Part shown: piece by piece, positions 28,178-38,116 of the stretch
How positions within the stretch are numbered: position 1 is the first letter of the stretch
Layout: the number at the start of each line of letters is the position of its first letter
Assembly: GCA_002433485.1 (NCBI GenBank)
Contig: DJIF01000084.1
Location: 54,352 to 118,351 of the forward strand
DNA: 64,000 bases
Direction of reading: 5' to 3'
Origin: Deltaproteobacteria bacterium UBA6601
GTDB lineage: Bacteria; Myxococcota_A; UBA796; UBA9615
Program-made: the position numbers and the translations under genes
The notes under the pieces: generated by a model
Told to the model about the DNA's origin: nothing
What the model saw: the letters and a program-made list of their open reading frames with translations, nothing else
Database searches by the model: none

Positions 28178-30291
28178 TGGACCGCAGCTCCAGCACCCGT
28201 TGCCAAAGACCTACTTTTGGGGCGTGAGTCACCAATTCGACGACCTTCTGAACGCGCCTTTGCAAGCGGTTCGGCAAAGTAGTGCTCCAGCATCTTGCGC
28301 GCGATCGGGGCAGCCGCCGTGCTGCCGTGCTCACCGTGCTCAACGAGGACCGTAACCACCACCTCAGGCTGCTCGTAAGGTGCAAAAGCGGTGAACCATG
28401 CATGGTCCTTAAACCGCTTGCTGTTGCGCTTCTTTGCATTGCGCACCGAGCCCAGGCTGACCACCTGGGCTGTCCCAGTCTTGCCCGCATAAGCCAGGTG
28501 CTTGAGTCGCTGGCCTCTGGCAGTACCACCACGCTCATCGACCACTGCCAACATGCCTTTGCGAATGGATTCAAAGTGGCTCGGTGCCAGATCAACCTGA
28601 CCGGTGACTTCAGGATCCTGCCGCCAGACAACCTGCCCGTTGGAGCCGACCACCCGGTCCACGACCAGTGGACGATACAAGGTACCGCCGTTAGCAAAAG
28701 CCGCGGTCATACTGGCCACCTGTAACGGAGTAGCCAGGGTATAGCCCTGACCGATCACCGCTGAAGCAGTGTCACCCTTCTTCCAAACCCCCAAGCGGGG
28801 ACGGCTCTTAAAGCGCACCTTCTTCCACGCACTGTCAGGATTCAGTCCACTCGCCTCAGAGTTAAAGCCGATACCGGTAGGTCGACCCATGCCAAACATG
28901 GAAGCAAAGCGAGCAACGGTATCGATACCCACATGCAGACCCGCTCGATAGAAATAGACATCACAAGAGTGCTTCAAGGCACCACTAAGGTTCACCTTGC
29001 CGTGCCCCTTACGGTTCCAGCAATGGAAACGGCGGCGGCCGACCTTGACGCTGCCGGCACAGTTGACCAGCTTGCGATCGCTCCATTCACCACTGGCCAG
29101 CACTGCGGCTCCCACAATCATCTTCCAAGTGGATGCTGGCGGGTAGACACCCTGCAGCGCCTTGTCCACCAGCGGATGGTCCGGGTCCTGACTGAGCCGC
29201 TTCCATTCCTCTGGGCTGATCCGCGAGTTGAAAATAGTCGGGTCAAATCCGGGCGCATTGGCCACTGCAAGCACCCGACCGCTATCCACCTCCATCATCA
29301 CCACCGACCCCGACTCATTACCCAGCAAGTCGACCGCCAGCTGCTGAAGATCTCGCCGTACCGTCAGATGTAGATCATGACCAGAGCGCTCCGGCGTCAA
29401 ACCGCGGTTCAAGAAGTGATCAATGGAACGAAAGTACTCGTCTCCGGGACGATCGGCAGCAGCAGAGCGGCCCAATTCGCGGCCATGCACATCAACCTGC
29501 ACCCAGTAAGAACCGTCATCACCCCGCAGCCACTCCTCATAGGCAGCCTCGAGACCATATTTGCCCATCATGTCACCGGACTGGTACCAACCGGGCCCGT
29601 GACTGCTGTCCCGATAGCGCTCACGCAACCGCGGCAGTTCATCGGCCCGGACCTCACGGAGATAGCCCACCAGATGGGAAAAGAGCGAACCGTTGGGGTA
29701 GTGACGGCGGTGCCGCGCGACCACCGAGACCCCCGGCAACCAGGCCCGCCGCGCGAGGACCCGCTCAAGTTCTGCTTCACTTACATCCGCAGCCAACACG
29801 ACGCTTCGCCACCGGTCGGCCCTACGCCCCTGCTCAAAGCGCTCCAACAGTTCCTCTGGATCAGCGTGCTCCAGGAGCTCTGCCAGACGGACACAGAGAG
29901 TGCCCACATCAATCCTTGATGGTAATTCCCAGGCGTCGCTGTCGGGCGGCCCAGCCTTGGCCCAGGCCATTTCGCCAAGCTCAAGGGCCCTCCCCTCCTC
30001 CACCTCGTCGGGCGCCACCACCACATCGAACGAAGCACGAACCTCAGCGATCCGCTCACCGTCCGCATCGTAAATGCCACCCCTCGGCGCCGGAATCTCC
30101 CGCTCTTTGAGGTGATTCTTCTCTGCCAAATCAGCGAACTCAGCGCCCCGCACCACCTGAAGAATCCAAAGTCGGCCCAACAACATGACCAACAGAACCA
30201 CCAGGACCACAGCAAAGAAGCCGAGTCGCGGTCTCAGTTCCTGCGGTCGGCCAGCCACTCGCAGCGTTGGGTTCGCTGAAGGACCAATCAC
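28174..30291 (-). CDS. mrdA: Penicillin-binding protein 2
   Basis: PBP2 is the transpeptidase that cross-links peptidoglycan during elongation with RodA. It has a short cytoplasmic tail, one membrane segment (AVVLVVLLVMLLGRLWIL), a dimerisation/pedestal region (PAPRGGIYDADG) and the transpeptidase domain. The active-site STWK is at 387-390, followed by SCD and a KTGTAQ motif. I start it at the GTG at 30291, in a GTGA overlap with mreD, giving 705 residues; the longer reading would overlap mreD by 73 bases. The length is slightly above the usual 600-650, mainly from insertions in the N-terminal half. Confidence 0.93.
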   Translation of the reverse strand: MIGPSANPTLRVAGRPQELRPRLGFFAVVLVVLLVMLLGRLWILQVVRGAEFADLAEKNHLKEREIPAPRGGIYDADGERIAEVRASFDVVVAPDEVEEGRALELGEMAWAKAGPPDSDAWELPSRIDVGTLCVRLAELLEHADPEELLERFEQGRRADRWRSVVLAADVSEAELERVLARRAWLPGVSVVARHRRHYPNGSLFSHLVGYLREVRADELPRLRERYRDSSHGPGWYQSGDMMGKYGLEAAYEEWLRGDDGSYWVQVDVHGRELGRSAAADRPGDEYFRSIDHFLNRGLTPERSGHDLHLTVRRDLQQLAVDLLGNESGSVVMMEVDSGRVLAVANAPGFDPTIFNSRISPEEWKRLSQDPDHPLVDKALQGVYPPASTWKMIVGAAVLASGEWSDRKLVNCAGSVKVGRRRFHCWNRKGHGKVNLSGALKHSCDVYFYRAGLHVGIDTVARFASMFGMGRPTGIGFNSEASGLNPDSAWKKVRFKSRPRLGVWKKGDTASAVIGQGYTLATPLQVASMTAAFANGGTLYRPLVVDRVVGSNGQVVWRQDPEVTGQVDLAPSHFESIRKGMLAVVDERGGTARGQRLKHLAYAGKTGTAQVVSLGSVRNAKKRNSKRFKDHAWFTAFAPYEQPEVVVTVLVEHGEHGSTAAAPIARKMLEHYFAEPLAKARSEGRRIGDSRPKSRSLATGAGAAVQ

Positions 30292-30851
30292 GAGGAACGT
30301 CCCATCCCGCCCCGACCGCGAACCAGCCCACAAACCCGCAATAAAAAGGGCCACAGACAAGCGCTGGCAACGACCGCCGCCAAAACTTCGTGAGGAACGG
30401 CCTTCAAATCACTGGACAGCTCCGCTCCGACCAGAGCCGGGAAGAGATAGACGAGCACGCCAGAAAAGCCACAGACCAGGGCCACGCCGATGGTCGGCAT
30501 CCAGCGATCCCGCAACACCACGTGCCCCCTGGCGGGAATTGCGAGGACCACGATCAACAGGTTGCGCATCAACTGCCGGTAATAAGGAGCACCGGACAGT
30601 GAATCAGCTAGCAAACCCAGAGCCACGGCGAGCGTCAGGCTCTCGGCCCGCCGCGGGCCAAGAGAGGACGCGACCAATAGCGCGACAATGGGATCAAAAG
30701 GCAGACCAGAAAGGCTCAAGTTCGGCAGTACTGAACTCTGTAGCAACAGCCAGACGGAGCCTACCGCGAGGCCAGCAGTGAAGCTTGATGGGCGCAGATC
30801 GACGCCACTCTGCCCTTCTCCTGGCAAAGCGAGCCGCGCTCCACCCCTCAT
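30288..30851 (-). CDS. mreD: Rod-shape determining protein MreD
   Basis: This is a small membrane protein of 187 residues with about five hydrophobic segments (SVWLLLQSSVLPNL, DPIVALLVASSLG, ALGLLADSLSGAPY). The pattern LPFDPIVALLVA and GLLADSLSG fits MreD, which links MreB filaments to the elongation machinery. Sequence conservation in this family is low, so gene order is the main support: it lies between mreC and mrdA with 4-base overlaps on both sides. Confidence 0.85.
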   Translation of the reverse strand: MRGGARLALPGEGQSGVDLRPSSFTAGLAVGSVWLLLQSSVLPNLSLSGLPFDPIVALLVASSLGPRRAESLTLAVALGLLADSLSGAPYYRQLMRNLLIVVLAIPARGHVVLRDRWMPTIGVALVCGFSGVLVYLFPALVGAELSSDLKAVPHEVLAAVVASACLWPFLLRVCGLVRGRGGMGRSS

Positions 30852-31774
30852 GGCCAGCGCTCCAACTCCGGCTCAAGCTGGGTCGGCCCATCATCCTGAT
30901 GTTCTTCAAAGTGCGGCTCCCCTCGAAGTCCAGGAACTTCAGGGAACTGAAACACTCCAACTCCATCCTCCACCAGGACCAGCACCTCTTCAACCCGATC
31001 CAGATCAACCGCAGACTGCAGCGTAATGTCGAGAAACAGACCGGTCTGCGGGACCTCAACATTACTTACCCGAGCAAGAGGAACCCCCTCAGGAAACAGA
31101 CCATCCTCCCCGCTGGAGACCACCCACTCACCGGCAAGGACCGCGTGCTGTTCGCGGCGGCGAACGAAGTCCAACTCCAGAAAATCACCCCCCTGCCCGG
31201 CGGCAACACCCCGCAGGCGACTGCCCTGGAGCACCGCGCCCACCGTACTCAAACCGTCGGTCAGCAACAGCACATCGGCGTAGTCGGAAGAGACCCGAAG
31301 CACCTGACCCACCGCACCGCGGAGCGCCAACACTGGCTGGCCCGCCCGCAAACCTGCATTGGCCCCACGATCGATCCGCAAGGTATGGAAACGGGTCGAA
31401 ACACCACGGCCAATGACTGAAGCGGCGACGCTCCTAGCGGGGACCCGAGTCCTGAGGCCATGCAGTTGCCTAAGCCGCTCATTTTCAAGCCGCAGCTCAA
31501 GCAGTTCCCCCCGCCGCGAATCCGCCACCTCGAGACTGCTCAAAAGTCTTTTATTTTCTTCATTTACAGAGACAATTCGAAAGTATTTGTCGAATATTCC
31601 CACAGCGCCGTCCGCGACTCCAGACAGTGCAGCCTGGACGGGACCGGTTATTGCCAACAGGGCGCGATCAGCCACACTGGTTTCGTCAGTGACTTTGCTG
31701 CGGGCATGGACATGCCAGCCCATAAGGCCCAGCACCACCAGGATGCAAGCAGCGCGAAGTCCTGCGTTTGACAA
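30848..31774 (-). CDS. mreC: Rod-shape determining protein MreC
   Basis: MreC is a bitopic periplasmic scaffold that activates PBP2-RodA. The 308-residue protein has one N-terminal membrane segment (AACILVVLGLMGW), a coiled coil (about 70-105, with VNEENKRLL and ELRLENERLRQLHG), and the beta-barrel core with VIGRGVSTRFHTLRIDRGAN. The start is a TTG with GAGGTAGG just upstream; no ATG fits before the membrane segment. A short AT-rich patch lies in the coiled-coil codons near 31540-31600. The mreB start is about 90 bases upstream. Confidence 0.92.
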   Translation of the reverse strand: MSNAGLRAACILVVLGLMGWHVHARSKVTDETSVADRALLAITGPVQAALSGVADGAVGIFDKYFRIVSVNEENKRLLSSLEVADSRRGELLELRLENERLRQLHGLRTRVPARSVAASVIGRGVSTRFHTLRIDRGANAGLRAGQPVLALRGAVGQVLRVSSDYADVLLLTDGLSTVGAVLQGSRLRGVAAGQGGDFLELDFVRRREQHAVLAGEWVVSSGEDGLFPEGVPLARVSNVEVPQTGLFLDITLQSAVDLDRVEEVLVLVEDGVGVFQFPEVPGLRGEPHFEEHQDDGPTQLEPELERWP

Positions 31775-31867
31775 GGACCTACCTCATTCGGTCCGGCAGT
31801 AGTTCCGAACCTGCTCCGAAGGACGGAGCCGTACGCTGAAGCAGGGAGCTGCGCCTCCCAACCCCAG

Positions 31868-33004
<1,137 letters not shown>

Positions 33005-33030
33005 TTACCGCGCAGGGCTCAGTTACGCTG

Positions 33031-33059
33031 AGGATGGATCGCGAAAAAGCCTGTGTCAA
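33031..33059 (-). promoter_or_regulatory. Candidate sigma-70-type promoter for the mre operon
   Basis: On the minus strand a perfect TTGACA (33059 down to 33054) is followed after 17 bases by CATCCT (33036 down to 33031), which matches the -10 consensus at three of six positions. It lies about 130 bases upstream of the mreB GTG. The -35 match is exact but the -10 is weak, and nothing else in the divergent gap fits better. Confidence 0.4.
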
Positions 33060-33097
33060 CGAAGAAAGAGCGCAGACGCAAGGATTTCTGGAAAGGC

Positions 33098-33126
33098 AAA
33101 AAAAAGCCTGCCAAAACAGGATTTTT
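33098..33126. terminator. Terminator-like hairpin between divergent operons
   Basis: The arms CCTG (33107-33110) and CAGG (33117-33120) enclose a six-base loop. A run of eight A lies on the left and ATTTTT on the right, so both strands have a stem followed by a T-run: five T on plus, eight on minus. The G/C stem is only four pairs, extended by A-T pairs with a mismatch. It lies between the mreB and ppiD-like candidate promoters and could insulate them. The remainder of the 334-base gap (32900-33233) shows only the candidate promoters and one unlikely basic reading frame. Confidence 0.3.
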
Positions 33127-33148
33127 CGAAGCATCGGTGGGAGCTACC

Positions 33149-33177
33149 TTGACGGGGAGCCAAGCAATCGCGACACT
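33149..33177 (+). promoter_or_regulatory. Weak candidate promoter for the ppiD-like operon
   Basis: TTGACG at 33149-33154 is followed after 17 bases by GACACT at 33172-33177, about 57 bases before the start codon. The -35 is good and the -10 poor, so this is a suggestion only. Confidence 0.25.
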
Positions 33178-33233
33178 GCGCCACCCAACGGCGGGCCCAA
33201 TTAAAGTAGTGCCCGCGAAACCCTGGACTCCCG

Positions 33234-34739
33234 ATGCTCGGCTACCTTCGCAATCAGACCAATTCTTTCTTCATCAAAGGCATCATCGTTCTGATCAGCC
33301 TGTCCTTCATCCTGTTCTTTGGCTCAGCGGCCCTGTTCTCGGACCGGACCCAGGTTGTGGCAGAGGTAAATGGCTATGCCATTCGCGACACTGAGCTGAA
33401 TCGAGAGTGGCAGCTGGCAGCGCGCCGAGCGCAACGATTTAATCCCGAGATCAGCGACGATGACATCCAGCGACTGCGCGCCCAGGTGCTGGACAACATC
33501 ATCGAACGCCATCTCATCACCGAAGAAGCCCGCAGCCAGGGATTTGTCATATCTCGCGACCAGGTGCAGCGCGCGGTGCTCGAGGAGCCGGGCTTTCAAG
33601 ACGACGAAGGCAACTTCGATATGGAGCGCTATAAGGCGTACTTAGGGAGCAATGCCACTCGGAATGCAGCGCGCCTCCAAGAGGACTATGAGGAGCGCCT
33701 GCTCTACTCCAGCATTGTCGACTTTATCGGTGACAGCATTGTAATTGGCCCACAGGAGGTTCGTGACACGTACGAGCGCGAGAACAGCAAGCGCAACGTG
33801 GAATTCCTGAAGATCAACTCGTCGCGATTTCGCAACGCAGTCTCCTTGGGTGAAGAAGAACTAAAAGCCTTCATCGCTGAGCAGGGCGAAGCAATCCGAG
33901 AACGCTACGACCGGGACTTCGACCGCAAGTACAACCAACCGAAGAAGGTCAGCGCCCGCCACATCCTGCTCAAGTTCGGCGACAATGATGATGACAGCTC
34001 CCGGGCCGAAATCCGCACCCGGATGGAGGAGATCCTGGCCCTGGCGAAGGCAGATGGCTCCGACTTCGCTGCCCTCGCCAGCGAGCACTCTGAAGACTCT
34101 TCTGCCAGCCGCGGTGGCGACCTGGGTTTCTTCGACAAAGGACGGATGGTCGAAGAGTTCTCGGACGCTGCATTCGCCCTGGAGATTGGTGGAATCAGCG
34201 GCATCGTGGAAACCCGCTACGGCCTCCACATCATTAAGGTAGAGGACATTCAGGAAGCCTCCACCAAAGCGTTGGAAGAGGTCCGCGATGAGGTTGCGCT
34301 CGACCTTGCCCGCGAGGAGCGGGCCCCAGAGCTCGCCCGCAGCTATGCAGAGCGACTCACCGGGGCGCTGAACGGCTCCCTCGACGAGCCTGCTATCGAA
34401 GCGCTACTCGCAGAGCAAAGCCTGAGCGTGCAAGAGAGCGGTCCGTTCAACGGTGGGGCCCGCGCTGTTCCCAAGCTCGGCGGGGCAACCCCTGAGGCCG
34501 TAGCGGCAGCCTTCCAGCTGAACGAAATCGGCGCTGTTACTGCGGCGCCAGTGCAGATCCCGGCGGGCTGGGTGGTGATGCGGCTCAAGGACAAGAGCGA
34601 GCCCAGTGCGAATGGCTTCGAGGAGGACAGAGAATCCATCCGCAAGCGGCTACAGCGCGCCCGACGCTCCCAGGCCGTAGAGAGCTGGAAACGCGACCTG
34701 AAGGCCAATGCCCAGATTCAGGTAAGGCCTGGCGTCTAA
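33234..34739 (+). CDS. Membrane-anchored parvulin-type foldase, PpiD/SurA-like
   Basis: The 501-residue protein has a single N-terminal membrane segment (IIVLISLSFILFFGSAAL), a SurA_N-like helical chaperone region (residues 40-230), and a PpiC-type peptidyl-prolyl isomerase domain (about 238-345). That domain shows ARHILLKF, ASEHSEDSSASRGGDLGFF and GISGIVETRYGLHIIKV. The architecture is that of PpiD, an inner-membrane foldase facing the periplasm that helps secreted proteins fold. E. coli PpiD is longer (623), so the C-terminal half is reduced here. It is the first gene of the plus-strand run leading to metG. Confidence 0.88.
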   Translation: MLGYLRNQTNSFFIKGIIVLISLSFILFFGSAALFSDRTQVVAEVNGYAIRDTELNREWQLAARRAQRFNPEISDDDIQRLRAQVLDNIIERHLITEEARSQGFVISRDQVQRAVLEEPGFQDDEGNFDMERYKAYLGSNATRNAARLQEDYEERLLYSSIVDFIGDSIVIGPQEVRDTYERENSKRNVEFLKINSSRFRNAVSLGEEELKAFIAEQGEAIRERYDRDFDRKYNQPKKVSARHILLKFGDNDDDSSRAEIRTRMEEILALAKADGSDFAALASEHSEDSSASRGGDLGFFDKGRMVEEFSDAAFALEIGGISGIVETRYGLHIIKVEDIQEASTKALEEVRDEVALDLAREERAPELARSYAERLTGALNGSLDEPAIEALLAEQSLSVQESGPFNGGARAVPKLGGATPEAVAAAFQLNEIGAVTAAPVQIPAGWVVMRLKDKSEPSANGFEEDRESIRKRLQRARRSQAVESWKRDLKANAQIQVRPGV

Positions 34740-34752
34740 CGGAGCCGGAATC

Positions 34753-36789
34753 ATGAACCGGAACCGCCTGCTGGTCCTGCTGATCGTCCTGTTTCTGGTC
34801 GCCGTGGTCGCTACGGCGGCGATCGGTGTCAACCTTATGGTCAAGGCGGCCAGCGGCGACGTCGAAGAGGGCTCTACCCTGGTGCTCGACCTGGCCGGGC
34901 CCTTCCCCGAGCAACCCGCTCCGGAGGCACCGCTCGCTGGATTGGGCTCTCAGCCGCTGTCGGTGTTTGAAGTCGACACAGTGCTCGAAGAGGCATCCTT
35001 CGATGACAACATCGAGCAATTACTGATCCGGATTGGCGGCATCGAAGCGGGCTACGGAAAGGTCTTTGAGTTGCGAGAAATCATCGCCCGTTTCTCCCGA
35101 GAGTCTGGCAAGGCGACCACCTGCTGGATGGAGGCCGGTGGCAACCGGGAGTACCTGCTTGCCACTGCCTGCGATGAGATCTTCATGGCTCCTGAGGGCT
35201 TCATGCTGGTCAACGGGCTGCACATCAACACCACCTTCTTTAAAGGGACCCTCGACAAGCTGGGCATCGAGGCTGAATTCACCCGAGCCGGTCGCTACAA
35301 GAGCGCTGTCGAGCCTCTGACTCGAAAAGAGATGTCGGGCCCTTACAAGGAAATGCTCAACTCCATCGCCGACAGTCTGTTCACCGATTACGTGGATGCA
35401 GTAGCGAGCGCTCGAGATCTGGATGGAGATAGCGTCCGTGCCCTGATCGACAACCCCAGCATTACCGCAACAAGCGCCCACCAGGTCGGCCTGATCGACG
35501 GACTCCTCTACCGAGATCAGCTGCACGATTACTTGCGAGGTGACTTTGAGCCCGAAGCAGTTGAAGAGCCGACTGAGCCCCTGATTTTCGCTGCAGCCGA
35601 CACTGACCTGCCCACCCTCAACGAATCAGCGGCAGCTCCAGGCACCTGGGTTGCAGGTCGCGGTGAGGTCGCGCCTGAGTTGGTCGACCTGCTGCGCCAA
35701 CAACAACCGGTTGATGCTCAAAGCAAGGGCAATGACGACGACAGCGGCGACCTGGCCCCTGGCAATCAAGAGGGCCGGGACGACGACGACAGCAGTGACC
35801 AGGACACTGACGATGAAGAGGACCAAAGCAACGGTCCACGCATTAAATTCCGGGACTATCAGGCCTCCATGGAAGACCTGTTCGATCTGGGCGGGAACGA
35901 GGCCATCGCGGTGATCTTCTGCGAGGGCCAGATCATGTCAGGAGCCAGCGAACGCGGCGGTCTGAGCGGTCCTACTATGGGCAGCGCAACCCTCGGTCGG
36001 GCGATTCGCTCTGCTCGCATTGACGACGAAATCAAAGCGCTGGTCCTCAGAATCGACTCTCCAGGTGGAAGTGGTCTCGCCTCTGATGTGATCTGGCGTG
36101 AGATCGAGCTGGCACGCACTGAGAACAACAAACCGGTGATCGTCTCGATGGGCAACCTCGCTGCCAGTGGCGGCTACTACATCGCGATGGGTGCCGATGT
36201 GATCGTGGCCGCTCCGACCACCCTGACCGGGTCCATCGGGGTCTACGGAGGCAAGTACAACCTCTCAGGTCTCTACGAGAAGCTGGGCATGAGTCACGAT
36301 GAGCTCAAGCGTGGCGAGTTGGCCGACCTGTTCGCTTCGACCAAGCCGCTGGGTGAAGCCGGCCAGGCCAAGCTGGCAGAATTCGTCGACGCCTTTTACG
36401 AAACCTTTCTGCGTAAGGCTGCAGCAGGACGAAACACCGATCCGCTCAAGATCCACGAGGTCGCGCAGGGACGAGTCTGGACTGGTCGTCAAGCCCAACA
36501 GATCGGCCTGGTGGACGAATTGGGCTCGCTCCGAACCGCCATCGCCATCGCTCGGGAACGGGCCAATCTGGACCGCTCGGCTAAGCTGCGAGTGCTCCCG
36601 GAGCAGCCCAGCTTTCTCGACGAACTGCTCGGCGGCAGCTTTGAAGCCCACGCAACTCAGCGCCTGCTGCACTCCATTGACGCCCAGTACGGCAGCAGCA
36701 CGGCCCTCTCAAGGCTACTGCAGGCAGCTCCGCTATTCGCCTCCGGAAGGCCCGTACTCATGGCGCCCTACACCATCAATATCCACTGA
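34753..36789 (+). CDS. sppA: Signal peptide peptidase SppA, long form with acidic insert
   Basis: SppA degrades cleaved signal peptides in the membrane. The 678-residue protein has an N-terminal membrane anchor (LLVLLIVLFLVAVVATAA) and two S49 domains, as in the 67K form. The dyad is complete: K183 in GRYKSAVEPL of the first half and nucleophile S472 in GNLAASGGYY of the second. Between the halves, residues about 324-362 form a very acidic stretch (GNDDDSGD, RDDDDSSDQDTDDEE) that normal SppA lacks. The ATG has GGAG eight bases upstream, and the gene follows the ppiD-like stop by 13 bases. Confidence 0.92.
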   Translation: MNRNRLLVLLIVLFLVAVVATAAIGVNLMVKAASGDVEEGSTLVLDLAGPFPEQPAPEAPLAGLGSQPLSVFEVDTVLEEASFDDNIEQLLIRIGGIEAGYGKVFELREIIARFSRESGKATTCWMEAGGNREYLLATACDEIFMAPEGFMLVNGLHINTTFFKGTLDKLGIEAEFTRAGRYKSAVEPLTRKEMSGPYKEMLNSIADSLFTDYVDAVASARDLDGDSVRALIDNPSITATSAHQVGLIDGLLYRDQLHDYLRGDFEPEAVEEPTEPLIFAAADTDLPTLNESAAAPGTWVAGRGEVAPELVDLLRQQQPVDAQSKGNDDDSGDLAPGNQEGRDDDDSSDQDTDDEEDQSNGPRIKFRDYQASMEDLFDLGGNEAIAVIFCEGQIMSGASERGGLSGPTMGSATLGRAIRSARIDDEIKALVLRIDSPGGSGLASDVIWREIELARTENNKPVIVSMGNLAASGGYYIAMGADVIVAAPTTLTGSIGVYGGKYNLSGLYEKLGMSHDELKRGELADLFASTKPLGEAGQAKLAEFVDAFYETFLRKAAAGRNTDPLKIHEVAQGRVWTGRQAQQIGLVDELGSLRTAIAIARERANLDRSAKLRVLPEQPSFLDELLGGSFEAHATQRLLHSIDAQYGSSTALSRLLQAAPLFASGRPVLMAPYTINIH

Positions 36790-36833
36790 TATGAAGGTGG
36801 TCATCCGGTCATCCCCGGCCTAGGATTCTCAGC

Positions 36834-37610
36834 ATGAAACCCACCCTAATCCTCAGCCTCGCCCTGGCACTCTCGGGATGCAGCGAGATCGATGACTATT
36901 TCTCTACCGTAGCGGCTCAAGCGCTCTTCATCGGGCTCGACGACCCGAGTTCAGCCCAATCCATTGGACTCGACCCGGCCCTGGCCAACGGAGCGACGGC
37001 CACCGTGTTCCTGGCCAAGGCGCGCAGCTTGGAGAGCATCTCAGCCAACCTCTTCGATGATGCAGATAGCGTGTCGATCTCGGACAGCACTACATCGGTG
37101 ACCCTCAGTCCCAGAGGTAACGGTCTCTACAGCGTTGACTCCGGGGAAGACGAGGCGCTGAGCTATGTGATTGGCCGCTCGTACAGCATCGATGTCTATG
37201 AAGAGGGGCGCCTCCATAGTGCAGAGATGCTCGCACCGCCCCCGCCCAGCCTGACAGGCATCCCTGATGCTCAGGCCGGGTCAACCCACCCTGCCGGCAG
37301 TGAACTCCAGATCAATATGGGGCAGCAATTCGACAACTATCTGGTGCTGGTCAGCGATGAGAGCGGCTCCATCACCTACAGCAACCGGCCAGAAGAGGTC
37401 AGCGACTACCTTGACTGGATCGGTGGCAGCAGCGTGTTCACCACCATCACCGTGCCAGGTTCGGCCTTTCCTGCCAGTGGGACCGGCTACATCGTCGCGG
37501 TTGCCGGCATCCGACGAGCCTCCGACAGCGCCTTTGACAACTTCAATCCGTTGGTGAGCAACCTCGCCATGGGCAGCCTGGCGGTCAGCCCGGTCGTGAC
37601 CAGCCCGTGA
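36834..37610 (+). CDS. Hypothetical lipoprotein
   Basis: The 258-residue product begins with a short signal peptide and Cys16 in a good lipobox (LALSGC). The mature part is rich in Ser, Asp, Gly and beta-forming residues, and contains VYEEGRLHSAEMLAPPPPSL, which suggests an immunoglobulin-like or DUF-type extracellular domain. No known motif is present. AGGA eight bases before the ATG supports the start. It overlaps the JAMM protease gene downstream by 4 bases (GTGA), so they are probably translated together. Confidence 0.7.
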   Translation: MKPTLILSLALALSGCSEIDDYFSTVAAQALFIGLDDPSSAQSIGLDPALANGATATVFLAKARSLESISANLFDDADSVSISDSTTSVTLSPRGNGLYSVDSGEDEALSYVIGRSYSIDVYEEGRLHSAEMLAPPPPSLTGIPDAQAGSTHPAGSELQINMGQQFDNYLVLVSDESGSITYSNRPEEVSDYLDWIGGSSVFTTITVPGSAFPASGTGYIVAVAGIRRASDSAFDNFNPLVSNLAMGSLAVSPVVTSP

Positions 37611-38116
37611 AGTCCACCTCTGCAGATTCGCGGCTCGTCACTCCGCTGCAAAGCCCCCGACTGGTCCATTTACCTGAACCGGTGTTGGCGCATGCCTGCC
37701 GCTGGGCTCAGCAGCACAGCCCCCGGGAGAGTTGCGCGCTGCTCACCGGACGGCGTTCAAACAACAGCCTTAGCGTTCATCGCCTAATTCCCTGCCACAA
37801 TCAGGTCGACCTGGCGCATCAGCACAGAGCCTTCGCCATCGACCCCATGGAGGTCCTGAGCGCTGAAGACCAAGCCCTGGAAGAAGGGGAGCAACTCATC
37901 GGTCTGATGCACAGCCACAGCCTCGCCCCTGCGCGACCCTCAGCTGCCGACATCACCTCAGCCCGCAGCTGGCCCCAGACCCTTTGGCTGATCCTTGGGC
38001 CTGATGGGGATGGTCGCATCGAAGCCCGCGCCTGGTGGGCAGATGGCGAGAGCCTCCATGAGCTGAGCTTCTCCCGGCCGGTCCCCACCCACCTACTATG
38101 GTCCGCCAATTCATGA
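37607..38116 (+). CDS. JAMM/MPN metalloprotease-like protein
   Basis: The 169-residue protein carries the complete JAMM zinc-site pattern: E41 in PRESCALLTG and MHSHSLAPARPSAAD with H102, H104, S112 and D115 (Ser replaces the usual Pro after the second His). Bacterial JAMM proteins remove C-terminal extensions from ubiquitin-like sulfur carriers such as CysO, or act on peptides. No ThiS- or MoaD-like carrier gene is adjacent, so the substrate is unknown. It starts with a GTG overlapping the lipoprotein gene and ends in an ATGA overlap with tmk. Confidence 0.8.
   Translation: MKSTSADSRLVTPLQSPRLVHLPEPVLAHACRWAQQHSPRESCALLTGRRSNNSLSVHRLIPCHNQVDLAHQHRAFAIDPMEVLSAEDQALEEGEQLIGLMHSHSLAPARPSAADITSARSWPQTLWLILGPDGDGRIEARAWWADGESLHELSFSRPVPTHLLWSANS

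Noticed and set aside
33053..33394. Lys/Arg-rich frame between mreB and the ppiD-like gene
   Set aside because: It runs 160 bases into the ppiD-like gene in another phase, lacks a ribosome-binding site, and its basic start comes from the A-rich hairpin region.
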